From: Candidatus Avelusimicrobium stercoris
Lineage (GTDB): Bacteria; Elusimicrobiota; Elusimicrobia; Elusimicrobiales; Elusimicrobiaceae
DNA: 11,237 bases
Assembly (NCBI GenBank): GCA_002432025.1
Contig: DJFE01000003.1
Location: 12,169 to 23,405 of the forward strand
Reading direction: 5' to 3'
The notes beneath the pieces were generated by a model. It saw only the letters and a list, made by a program, of their open reading frames with translations. It was not told the DNA's origin and made no database searches. A program made the translations under genes and the position numbers. Shown here in pieces: positions 1-5,824 of the stretch; within the stretch, counting starts at the first letter, position 1; each line of letters begins with the position of its first letter.

Positions 1-50
1 CAACCCCTTTAAAATAAACGACGGAAAAGCAACGACAAACCACCCAAAAA

Positions 51-78
51 GTAGATTCTGAAACAAGTTCAGAATGAC
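51..78 (-). repeat. REP-like palindromic repeat, type A half-unit
   Basis: A short imperfect hairpin with TTCTGAA and TTCAGAA arms around ACAAG. Read on the plus strand it starts with GTAG and ends with GAATGAC. The same unit recurs almost base for base as the right arm of the doublet at 4233-4333, and in direct orientation at 10298-10325. It is followed by TTATAA, a flank that also occurs near other copies. A partner unit to its left may be degenerate or lie outside the window. Confidence 0.7.
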
Positions 79-108
79 CTCTTTTATAACGACTTTTTCC
101 TTTTAGTT

Positions 109-202
109 GTCATTCCCGAAGGTCGTAGTCGGGAATCTGTTGTTCGTCGTTGGTGTGGCCTTACGGCACGACAGATCCCCGACAGAAACCTTCGGGGATG
201 AC
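109..202. repeat. Inverted REP doublet (REPIN-like), type B
   Basis: Two palindromic units face each other. The left unit runs from GTCATTCCCGAAGG to GGGAATCTGTTG, and the right unit, read in reverse complement, runs from GTCATCCCCGAAGG to GGGGATCTGT. Each unit can fold on itself and the two can pair with each other. The spacer is about 26 bases and contains its own small hairpin. A second copy with a different spacer lies at 11084-11168. This arrangement matches REP doublets known from other bacteria, which RAYT transposases spread, but no transposase gene is present here. An open frame crosses the element and is not a credible gene. Confidence 0.75.
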
Positions 203-246
203 AACAACAATAACACTACGGGCGGCCTACAACAAGGACTAACAGC

Positions 247-275
247 AAAAAGCCCGCCGGGATTAAGCGGCGGGC
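247..275 (-). terminator. Intrinsic terminator of the dapF-dapL-pilin operon
   Basis: On the minus strand an 8-bp perfect GC stem (GCCCGCCG with CGGCGGGC, 7-base loop) is followed directly by TTTTT at 251-247. It lies about 35 bases past the stop of the pilin gene at 311-817. No earlier terminator is visible back to the dapF promoter, so it probably ends that whole transcript. Confidence 0.85.
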
Positions 276-310
276 GTTACAAAAACTGCAAAAATATTTA
301 ACTGTTACAA

Positions 311-817
311 TTAATACGGCTTTCTGCCGGCGGTGTACAAGTCAAGCGATTGGCAAATGGCAATGCTCTTGGCCTGGCTGCTCGTGCAGGCGAGTGAGGC
401 CCCCTTGCCCGACGTACCGCTGATGTACGGGTTCCACAGTACATAGTCGTACTTGGTGCCGCCCAAGCGTTTGGCCGTTACACCGTTGCAGTCGGTGCCG
501 GGGATGTTGGCGGTGGTGGCGGAGTTAATCACGAACTCAAAGGCCTTGGTGGTGATTTTGCTTCCGTCCGCGCTCATCGTGCCGGGGTAGGCAATCGCCA
601 ATTTTTTAAACGAAGTCGGGCAAGCGTTGTCGCCCGAGCGTCCGGCGGCGTAGGCATATACAGCGTCGTTAAGCGCCTTAATACCAGCCATTGCTTCCGT
701 GGCGCGGGCGCGCTCAATAGAGCGCGTGTACTGCGGCAGCGCCACAGACGTCAACACGCCGATAATTAACACGACGGTCAATAATTCAATTAACGTAAAA
801 CCAGAATTAGATTTCAT
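311..817 (-). CDS. Type IV pilin-like protein (prepilin)
   Basis: This is a 168-residue prepilin. The leader is only six residues (MKSNSG) and is followed by the class III signal FTLIELLTVVLIIGVLTSVA. Cleavage by prepilin peptidase is expected between Gly6 and Phe7, with the conserved Glu at mature position 5. The hydrophobic helix then leads into PQYTRSIERARATEAM, as in PilE/PilA and type II secretion pseudopilins. The remainder carries four cysteines (in NACPTS, GTDCNG, SLACTS and AICQSL) that could form disulfide bonds in the globular head. The start is supported by GGGAGGA three bases upstream. It begins 31 bases after dapL with no terminator between, so it is likely the last gene of that operon. 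The head is not similar enough to a known pilin for me to tell a major pilin from a minor pilin or pseudopilin. Confidence 0.9.
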   Translation of the reverse strand: MKSNSGFTLIELLTVVLIIGVLTSVALPQYTRSIERARATEAMAGIKALNDAVYAYAAGRSGDNACPTSFKKLAIAYPGTMSADGSKITTKAFEFVINSATTANIPGTDCNGVTAKRLGGTKYDYVLWNPYISGTSGKGASLACTSSQAKSIAICQSLDLYTAGRKPY

Positions 818-848
818 ACTTCCTCCCTTTTGATTTTAACAAATTTTA

Positions 849-2078
849 CTAAAATTTAAGCGCACTTACGCGGCTGGCGGCTTCCGCGGTCAGTTCCGGC
901 GTATTAAACGCGGTCAGGCGGAAATACCCTTCCCCGCACGAACCAAACCCCACGCCCGGCGTGCCAACCACTTGGGCCTCACTTAATAATTTATCAAAAA
1001 ACGCCCAACTGGTAAGCCCCTGCGGTGTTTTGAGCCAAATATACGGCGCATTTACGCCGCCAAAGGCCTGTATGCCCGCGCCCTTTAAGGCGTTTAAAAT
1101 CACGCGTGCATTGGCCTGATATCCGGCAATAACTTCTTTAATCTGCGCTTGGCCTTCGGGCGAAAAAACAGCCTCCGCCCCGCGCTGGACGATATACGGC
1201 ACGCCGTTAAATTTGGTCGTCTGGCGGCGCAGCCACAGCGCATTAAGCGAGTGGGCGGAACCGTTTGCGTCAAACACTTCCACCGCTTTGGGTACCACGG
1301 TATAAGCGCAACGCGTGCCCGTAAAGCCCGCCGTTTTAGAAAACGAGCGGAACTCCACCGCCACCTTTTCCGCGCCCGGAATTTCGTAAATGGAGTGCGG
1401 CACATCGTCCTGCGTGATGTACGCTTCGTAAGCGGAATCGTACAAAATAATGCTGTGGTTTTTAGCGGCCCAATCCACCCATTTTTTTAATTCCGCGCGT
1501 GTCATCGCCGCCCCTGTGGGATTATTGGGAGAACACAAATACACCAAATCCGCGGGTTTATCCGGCAAGGCAGGCGTAAAATTATTTTCTTCCGTACACG
1601 GCAGATACACTACGCCGCCGTAACGGCCATTAAAAAAGTCTTCCGTCCGGCCCGCCATTACGTTGGTATCCAAATACACGGGATAGACCGGGTTTTGCAG
1701 GGCCACGGTTTCCAGCGGGGAAAAGAGTTCTTGGAAGTTGGCCACGTCGCTTTTGGCGCCGTCGCTGACAAAAATTTCGTCGGCGGACAGTTTTATATGG
1801 CGGTCTAAATAATCGTGCTTTAAAATGGCTTCGCGCAAAAACGCATAGCCCTGTTCAGGGCCGTAGCCGCGAAAGGTTTTTATATCACCCATTTCGTCGC
1901 ACGCTTTTTTTAACGCTTCCACCACCGCCGGAACTAGCGGGCGCGACACATCCCCAATGCCCAAACTAATCACGCTCTTGCCCGGGTTTTGCTCCTTAAA
2001 AGCGGCCACGCGCTTGGCGATAGTGGAAAAAAGATAACTGCCCTGTAATTTTAAATAGTTTTCGTTTAATTGCGCCAT
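849..2078 (-). CDS. dapL: LL-diaminopimelate aminotransferase
   Basis: This PLP-dependent class I/II aminotransferase of 409 residues converts tetrahydrodipicolinate directly to LL-2,6-diaminopimelate using glutamate, bypassing the succinylase and acetylase steps. Family signatures are clear: LGIGDVSRPL near residue 40, FRGYGPEQGYAFLREAI near 70-85, CSPNNPTGA near 183, and the lysine motif RSFSKTAGFTGTRC, whose Lys248 should form the Schiff base with PLP. The length is normal for DapL. I chose the ATG at 2078. It overlaps the dapF stop by one base (TAATG) and has GGGGGG just upstream, which points to translational coupling. A TTG four codons upstream is possible but lies before the ribosome-binding site. 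Its product is the substrate of the upstream-encoded DapF. Confidence 0.95.
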   Translation of the reverse strand: MAQLNENYLKLQGSYLFSTIAKRVAAFKEQNPGKSVISLGIGDVSRPLVPAVVEALKKACDEMGDIKTFRGYGPEQGYAFLREAILKHDYLDRHIKLSADEIFVSDGAKSDVANFQELFSPLETVALQNPVYPVYLDTNVMAGRTEDFFNGRYGGVVYLPCTEENNFTPALPDKPADLVYLCSPNNPTGAAMTRAELKKWVDWAAKNHSIILYDSAYEAYITQDDVPHSIYEIPGAEKVAVEFRSFSKTAGFTGTRCAYTVVPKAVEVFDANGSAHSLNALWLRRQTTKFNGVPYIVQRGAEAVFSPEGQAQIKEVIAGYQANARVILNALKGAGIQAFGGVNAPYIWLKTPQGLTSWAFFDKLLSEAQVVGTPGVGFGSCGEGYFRLTAFNTPELTAEAASRVSALKF

Positions 2079-2911
2079 TAGTCCCCCCAATAATCGCCCG
2101 TAAAAACCGCTTGGGCGAGGCCCGTCATAAAAATATTTTTCTTATCCGGCCACTCTATAAATAGGTCGCCGCCGTCCAACTTAACGGTTATATTTTTCTC
2201 TGTTTTGTGGTTTAAAATACAAGCCACCGCCGTCGCGCAAGAGCCCGTTCCGCACGCCAGCGTAATGCCCGCGCCGCGCTCCCATACGCGCATCCGCACG
2301 GTTTTATCATCCAGCACCTGCACAAATTCCACATTGGTTTTGCACGGGAAGAGCGGGTGCGTTTCCAGTTGCGGGCCCCAAGCGGCAAGCGGCACCCTAC
2401 TTATGTCCGGCACAAAAATCACCAAGTGCGGATTACCCATAGAAACTGCCGTCGCGTAAAAGGTTTGCCCGGCGGTCGTCAGCGGGAAATTGACCGCCGT
2501 TTTCGCAGGGTTTCCCGTCATTGGGATTTCCCCCTTGGTCAGGTGCGGAACGCCCATATCCACCCGCACTAGCCCGCGGGCTTCATCGGTAATATCGGTG
2601 CGGATAATTCCCGCCAGGGTGTCTAATGAAATTTGTTTTTTGTTTACCATTTTCCGGCGGAACAGGTGCAACGCCACACAGCGCGAAGCATTGCCGCACA
2701 TTTCGGCCTCGCTGCCGTCACTGTTAAAAATGCGCATTTTGATATCGGCTTTGTCGGACGGCGAGAGCAAAACAAGTCCGTCCGCCCCCACGCCAAAGCG
2801 TCGGTTGCAAATGGTTTTGGCAAGCGCGGACGGGTTTCTCAAATCCGTCGCGGCTGCTCCGTCCAGCAGGACGAAATCGTTTCCCAGACCTGTATATTTT
2901 GTAAATTGCAT
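2078..2911 (-). CDS. dapF: Diaminopimelate epimerase
   Basis: This 277-residue cofactor-independent racemase turns LL-diaminopimelate into meso-diaminopimelate, the form used for peptidoglycan cross-links and for lysine. Both catalytic cysteines are visible: Cys72 in EMCGNASRC and Cys220 in ACGTGSCATA, at the spacing expected for two-domain DapF enzymes. The N-terminus MQFTKYTGLGNDFVLLDG, the RRFGVGADGL block (38-46) and the SMGNPHLVIF block (157-166) are also typical. It is the first gene of a leftward operon with dapL and a pilin-like gene. No convincing Shine-Dalgarno precedes the ATG. A promoter -10 box ends eight bases before it, so the mRNA may be leaderless or nearly so. Confidence 0.96.
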   Translation of the reverse strand: MQFTKYTGLGNDFVLLDGAAATDLRNPSALAKTICNRRFGVGADGLVLLSPSDKADIKMRIFNSDGSEAEMCGNASRCVALHLFRRKMVNKKQISLDTLAGIIRTDITDEARGLVRVDMGVPHLTKGEIPMTGNPAKTAVNFPLTTAGQTFYATAVSMGNPHLVIFVPDISRVPLAAWGPQLETHPLFPCKTNVEFVQVLDDKTVRMRVWERGAGITLACGTGSCATAVACILNHKTEKNITVKLDGGDLFIEWPDKKNIFMTGLAQAVFTGDYWGD

Positions 2912-2919
2912 ATTCTTAT

Positions 2920-2948
2920 TTTATAAAAACAGGGCGCCAATTTGGTAA
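2920..2948 (-). promoter_or_regulatory. Predicted sigma70-type promoter for dapF-dapL-pilin
   Basis: On the minus strand TTACCA (2948-2943) and TATAAA (2925-2920) are separated by exactly 17 bases, with 4/6 and 5/6 matches to the sigma70 boxes. Only eight bases (2919-2912) separate the -10 box from the dapF ATG. The start point would therefore fall at or within a base or two of the start codon. The -35 box overlaps the palindrome at 2945-2964. Confidence 0.5.
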
Positions 2949-2964
2949 GATATTTTTATCTTAC
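2945..2964. promoter_or_regulatory. Candidate operator: perfect 8-bp inverted repeat
   Basis: GTAAGATA-TTTT-TATCTTAC is a perfect inverted repeat with 8-bp arms in the 69-base region between the divergent dapF and nitroreductase genes. It overlaps the predicted dapF -35 box and ends 16 bases before the nitroreductase ATG, so a bound dimeric regulator could affect both genes. It could instead be a small hairpin in the nitroreductase mRNA leader. I cannot assign it to a regulator family. Confidence 0.4.
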
Positions 2965-2980
2965 TTACAGGGGTAAATTT

Positions 2981-3526
2981 ATGGAACTGTTACAAGCCAT
3001 TAAAACGCGCCGCAGCGTGCGCAAATATTTGGATAAACCCGTAGAGCGGGAAAAAATTAACGAGTGCTTGGAGGCCGCCCGCTTGGCGCCGTCCGCCTGC
3101 AATTCCCAGCCGTGGCACTACATTGTGATTGACGACCCGAAGGTGAAGGAAGCCTTTTGCAAGGAAGCGTTCAGCGGCGTTTATGCGATGACCAAATGGG
3201 CCGAAAAGGCGCCCGTGTTGATTGCCGCGGTGTCGGACAAGGGGTCCTTTACCAGCCGTATCGGCAATTTCTTCCGCCGGACGGAATTTTATTTGGTGGA
3301 CCAGGGGATTTCCGGCGAACAATTAGTGTTGCGCGCGTGGGACCTGGGGCTTGGCACCTGCTGGATTGGGTGGTTAAATTCGGACAAGGCAGAAAAATTC
3401 TTTAAACTGCCCAAGGGCAAAAAAATTGAGCATTTAATTGCTATGGGCTACCCCGCCGAAACACCCGATGCGCGCCCGCGCGAAGCCTTTGAAAAGAAGG
3501 TCAGTTACAACGAATTTAAGGAATAA
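2981..3526 (+). CDS. Nitroreductase family FMN oxidoreductase
   Basis: This 181-residue protein has the hallmarks of the nitroreductase fold: the N-terminal FMN phosphate-binding stretch TRRSVRKYLDKPVE (residues 9-22), the LAPSACNSQPWHYIVID block (about 36-52), and the C-terminal LGLGTCWIGW followed by KIEHLIAMGYPAE. Members are cytosolic, usually dimeric flavoproteins that pass electrons from NAD(P)H or another donor to nitro compounds, quinones or other small acceptors. The true substrate here cannot be read from sequence. The start at 2981 is chosen because GGGG (2970-2973) sits seven bases upstream and because it gives the usual MELLxAIKTRRSVR beginning. In-frame sequence upstream to 2942 crosses the palindromic promoter region and is unlikely to be coding. 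It is a single-gene unit, divergent from dapF and ended by the terminator at 3534-3564. Confidence 0.93.
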   Translation: MELLQAIKTRRSVRKYLDKPVEREKINECLEAARLAPSACNSQPWHYIVIDDPKVKEAFCKEAFSGVYAMTKWAEKAPVLIAAVSDKGSFTSRIGNFFRRTEFYLVDQGISGEQLVLRAWDLGLGTCWIGWLNSDKAEKFFKLPKGKKIEHLIAMGYPAETPDARPREAFEKKVSYNEFKE

Positions 3527-3533
3527 CGAAAAG

Positions 3534-3564
3534 CGCCCTAGGTTTTATAGCCTAGGGCGTTTTT
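3534..3564. terminator. Bidirectional intrinsic terminator
   Basis: A perfect 9-bp stem, CGCCCTAGG with CCTAGGGCG and an 8-base loop, is followed by TTTTT at 3560-3564. On the opposite strand the stem is followed by GCTTTT. It lies between the nitroreductase (plus) and the leftward broken pilin gene and can serve both. Confidence 0.9.
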
Positions 3565-3580
3565 AATTATTGCGCTAAAA

Positions 3581-4082
3581 TTACTCCGTATATTCCGGTC
3601 CCCAACTGTGGAAACTGCCACCTCCGCTATTTCCGTTGGAAGTTTTTTTCGTTAGACCTATTGCCTTGCAATCAGCCCCATCCGACCCACTACTGGAAAT
3701 GCAAAACCGTCTGCCACCGGGGCCCATACCTAAACCAAAACTGCTGGGTGGAACACCCCAATATACAACAAGGCCCGTGCCGGAGGGAGTGTTTTCTTGC
3801 ACACTGCCACCATAAAAATGGCAACTATCATTTTGAAAAAAAAGAAAATTTACAAGGGGTAGAATCGGGTAATTTAATATCCAGTTCGTCCGTGGTACAA
3901 ATGTCCCCTTTGCCCAAGCGACAGACCTCCATTGCGTCGTAATAGGACTTAATAACGGGCCAAATGGCGGCCGCCCGACTTTTATCCACCGCCTTTTTAT
4001 ATTGCGGCAGCGCCACAGACGACAAAATGCCAATGATAAGCACGACAACTAATAGTTCAATAAGCGTAAAACCTTGTTTCTT
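3581..4082 (-). pseudogene. Broken type IV pilin-like gene (no start codon, frameshifted at an A8 run)
   Basis: Reading leftward from 4082, one frame gives KKQGFTLIELLVVVLIIG followed by ILSSVALPQYKKAVDKSRAAA and continues to LDIKLPDSTPCKFSFFSK, then stops at 3828. The rest of a pilin head continues in another frame (QNDSCHFYGGS to GPEYTE) and stops at 3581. Removing one base from the A8 run at 3836-3843 joins the two into a protein of about 166 residues with the expected pilin layout. A good ribosome-binding site (AGGAGGG, 4092-4086) stands where the start should follow, but the next codons are TTT AAG AAA CAA. No ATG, GTG or TTG lies in frame between the upstream stop and GFTLIE. It is therefore either a decayed gene or a copy that needs slippage or recombination to be expressed. 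A base-calling error in the A8 run could explain the frameshift but not the missing start. Confidence 0.85.
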
Positions 4083-4232
4083 AAACCCTCCTACTGTATT
4101 TTATTCCCCCTAATAATGGGGACATATATTTTATCAAAAAGGATCTATCCAAGGCTAGGTTAGTCCTGCGGGGCCAAAACCCCGGAAATGACGACCCAAC
4201 AACACAGCAAAAAAGGCTGTTATAAAATAAAA
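4083..4232. other. Gene-free spacer with small hairpins and a degenerate repeat
   Basis: No coding potential is visible. The stretch contains CCCC-TAATAAT-GGGG (4107-4121) just upstream of the broken pilin. It also contains a degenerate palindromic unit (about 4142-4192) whose reverse complement begins GTCATTTCCGGGG and ends near GGATAGATCC, recalling the REP-like units nearby. No convincing promoter for the broken pilin was found here. Confidence 0.35.
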
Positions 4233-4333
4233 GTCATCCTGAATTTAGTTCAGGATCTACTTCTTGGGTCGTTGGTAGTTGCTGTTATTTCTAACAACCC
4301 ATAAGGTAGATTCTGAAACAAGTTCAGAATGAC
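4233..4333. repeat. Inverted REP doublet (REPIN-like), type A
   Basis: The left unit starts GTCATCCTGAATTTAG and continues TTCAGGATCTAC, then TTCTTGGGT. The right unit, read in reverse complement, starts GTCATTCTGAACTTGT and continues TTCAGAATCTAC, then CTTATGGGT. The two units face each other across a short spacer, and each is itself a hairpin. The half-unit at 51-78 and the direct unit at 10298-10325 belong to the same family. TTATAAAA or a similar sequence flanks several copies. Open frames crossing the element are not credible genes. Confidence 0.78.
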
Positions 4334-4385
4334 CCCTTATATAATAGAAACAATACCCTAGCGTGCCCACACGCAAGTTGCCCAT

Positions 4386-4468
4386 AAAAAACGGCTTGTA
4401 CGGAGAAATATTTTGATTGGTGTGCCCGTTAGGCAAGTTATCAAAATATCCGTGCAAGCCTGTTTTTT
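4386..4468. terminator. Long inverted repeat flanked by A6/T6, probable bidirectional terminator
   Basis: The left arm (4386-4417) reads A6 C GGCTTGTACGG AGAAATATTTTGAT. The right arm (4440-4468), in reverse complement, reads A6 CAGGCTTGCACGGA TATTTTGAT. The arms pair over almost their whole length, with one mismatch and two small gaps, around a 22-base loop. Because the base of the stem is A6 on one side and T6 on the other, transcripts from either strand end in a U run after a long hairpin. On the minus strand it lies about 50 bases past the glycosyltransferase stop. The arms are far longer than a usual terminator stem, so it may instead be a small palindromic mobile element that also terminates transcription. 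Confidence 0.55.
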
Positions 4469-4484
4469 ATAACGCTTTGGCAGA

Positions 4485-4519
4485 GAGTTTTTCGTTACTT
4501 TTCCCCGACGAAAAAACTC
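4485..4519. repeat. AT-rich inverted repeat just after the glycosyltransferase stop
   Basis: GAGTTTTTCGT (4485-4495) is repeated in inverted form as ACGAAAAAACTC (4508-4519), differing by one base in the T run. It begins one base past the stop codon of the leftward gene. In its transcript it would form a hairpin that could protect the 3' end or add to termination by the larger hairpin beyond. Confidence 0.5.
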
Positions 4520-4520
4520 C

Positions 4521-5723
4521 CTATCTTTCAAATTTTTCTTTAAACCACTTAATTACCCACTCGGGTTTGTAATCAATGATTTTTTTGTTATGCGGTGTAT
4601 AACTTTCCGCCGGGGCGAAAATCTGCTTTTCGCGCGGCAAGAGCGGATAAATATAATCGGTTACTACCTCAATATTGGGGTACCACAAATTGTGCACCTT
4701 TTTATCTATCCAATGCTGCAAGCCCAAATTGGGCAAGTGCAGCCCCGCCGAAGCCGCCCAAAAAACGGAATTGACGGCAATCACATACAGCGGGTATTCG
4801 CCCTTTAAAATAGAAAGCAAATGCCACGTTTGGTTAATGGATAGTTTTTTGATGTCAATTTCCAAATAGTCCGGGTTTTCCACGGGGCCGCCCTTGGTAA
4901 CGCTCATCACAAGGTACCCCTCTTTAATAAGCCCGTCCGCGAGCGCCTGCATATGCGGATACACATAATTAGACCCGCGCGAATCCAACTGCAAGAAAAC
5001 AATCCCTTTTTTGCCTTGGGCGCCCTTACGGGCCTTGTCCAAATAATCGGCCACCACCGGGGCGGGCTCTTTCGGAAAATACATTATGGGCGCGGGAACC
5101 TCTGCGGGAACGGGCAAAGAGAACGTTTCAAACAAACTCTTCACGCGGTGCTCCACGTGTACGCCGTAATCGTAATACACGGGCACGGCCAAAAAGCCCT
5201 CGGGAATGTTTTTAAAGGCGTCCCCGTAATTGTAATTCTTCCAAATAAACGGGTGGCGGTAGCCGTCAAAATAAAAAACCTTTTCAAAGTTGGGGTTTTC
5301 GGCCAGCAATTTACCGACCAAGGGCGAATTGTTGCGGTCAAACTGTCCCCCCACATAGGCGTAAAAAGGCAAATTGGGATACGCCTTTTTAAGTGCGGAC
5401 AACATCGGCGTAGTATATAGGTAGTCGCCAATGCCCATAAAGAAAATGAGTGCCACTCCCTTTACCTTGGGATTAGCCTTTAAGGCCTTTCCCAACTGGT
5501 AATAAACGTGCTCGTGGCGGTAGAGCGGGCGGGAAATGCGGTACCACCCCTTACTTATAGGTAAGGTTTCCGGGGTGTCTTCCGCCGTGTGCGGTTTATC
5601 AAACTGATACCATACGGGCGTATGGGTGTGAACAAAAAAGAAAATTTTATGCCCCAGCCAGCGCAAAGTTTCGTAAACCACGCAGGCGGTGCGGTGCGTG
5701 CAAAGCCATTTTTGGATATTCAT
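4521..5723 (-). CDS. Glycosyltransferase family 9-like (heptosyltransferase-related) protein
   Basis: This is a 400-residue protein without a signal peptide. Residues 88-124 (KGVALIFFMGIGDYLYTTPM followed by LSALKKAYPNLPFYAYVG) match the N-terminal Rossmann opening of GT9 enzymes, which in ADP-heptose:LPS heptosyltransferases reads similarly to GxLGDxLxxTPxLxxLKxxxP. Near the C-terminus YVIAVNSVFWAASAGLHLPN resembles the family's IGVDSGPxHLAAALGxP donor-site block. The usual Asp-Ser-Gly and His are not preserved, however, so this is a divergent member and its sugar and acceptor are unknown. A role in surface glycan assembly at the inner membrane face is an inference. The ATG at 5723 is chosen because upstream in-frame sequence runs through a promoter and a terminator hairpin. 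It has no Shine-Dalgarno, and its predicted -10 box is only seven bases away. It appears to be a single-gene unit. Confidence 0.7.
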   Translation of the reverse strand: MNIQKWLCTHRTACVVYETLRWLGHKIFFFVHTHTPVWYQFDKPHTAEDTPETLPISKGWYRISRPLYRHEHVYYQLGKALKANPKVKGVALIFFMGIGDYLYTTPMLSALKKAYPNLPFYAYVGGQFDRNNSPLVGKLLAENPNFEKVFYFDGYRHPFIWKNYNYGDAFKNIPEGFLAVPVYYDYGVHVEHRVKSLFETFSLPVPAEVPAPIMYFPKEPAPVVADYLDKARKGAQGKKGIVFLQLDSRGSNYVYPHMQALADGLIKEGYLVMSVTKGGPVENPDYLEIDIKKLSINQTWHLLSILKGEYPLYVIAVNSVFWAASAGLHLPNLGLQHWIDKKVHNLWYPNIEVVTDYIYPLLPREKQIFAPAESYTPHNKKIIDYKPEWVIKWFKEKFER

Positions 5724-5730
5724 ATATATA

Positions 5731-5759
5731 AGTATATCAAACCGGGAAACGGAGTTCAA
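5731..5759 (-). promoter_or_regulatory. Predicted sigma70-type promoter for the glycosyltransferase gene
   Basis: On the minus strand TTGAAC (5759-5754) and TATACT (5736-5731) are spaced by exactly 17 bases. The -10 box differs from TATAAT at one position. Seven bases (TATATAT) separate it from the ATG at 5723-5721, so transcription would start at the A of the start codon, giving a leaderless mRNA. Confidence 0.6.
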
Positions 5760-5774
5760 AACAAGGATAAAACG

Positions 5775-5802
5775 AAAAACCCCCGGCCTTAAAACCGGGG
5801 GC
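5775..5802 (-). terminator. Intrinsic terminator of the pilin-like gene at 5825-6295
   Basis: On the minus strand CCCCCGG pairs with CCGGGGG across an 8-base loop and is followed by TTTTT (5779-5775). It starts about 23 bases past the pilin stop and separates that gene from the glycosyltransferase gene. AAAAAG on the other flank also lets it act weakly on the plus strand. Confidence 0.9.
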
Positions 5803-5824
5803 TTTTTCAAATCAACACCAATTT

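Noticed and set aside
107..301. Short plus-strand open frame of 64 codons
   Set aside because: It runs through a REP doublet and the operon terminator, so the sequence is explained by repeats.
2079..2090. TTG start for dapL four codons upstream of the ATG
   Set aside because: The GGGGGG ribosome-binding site lies after this TTG, and the ATG at 2078 overlaps the dapF stop in a classic coupled arrangement.
2942..2980. N-terminal extension of the nitroreductase
   Set aside because: It crosses the palindrome and promoter region. The ATG at 2981 has a proper ribosome-binding site and gives the normal family N-terminus.
3661..3942. Plus-strand open frame opposite the broken pilin
   Set aside because: It is antisense to sequence explained as pilin coding in two frames, and nothing in it is recognisable.
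4257..4457. Minus-strand open frame of 66 codons
   Set aside because: It is made of a REP unit and half of a large hairpin, with no ribosome-binding site or domain.
5724..5810. N-terminal extension of the glycosyltransferase
   Set aside because: The extension would be read through the promoter and the terminator hairpin of the upstream pilin gene. It starts with TTG in the terminator, and no ribosome-binding site is present.
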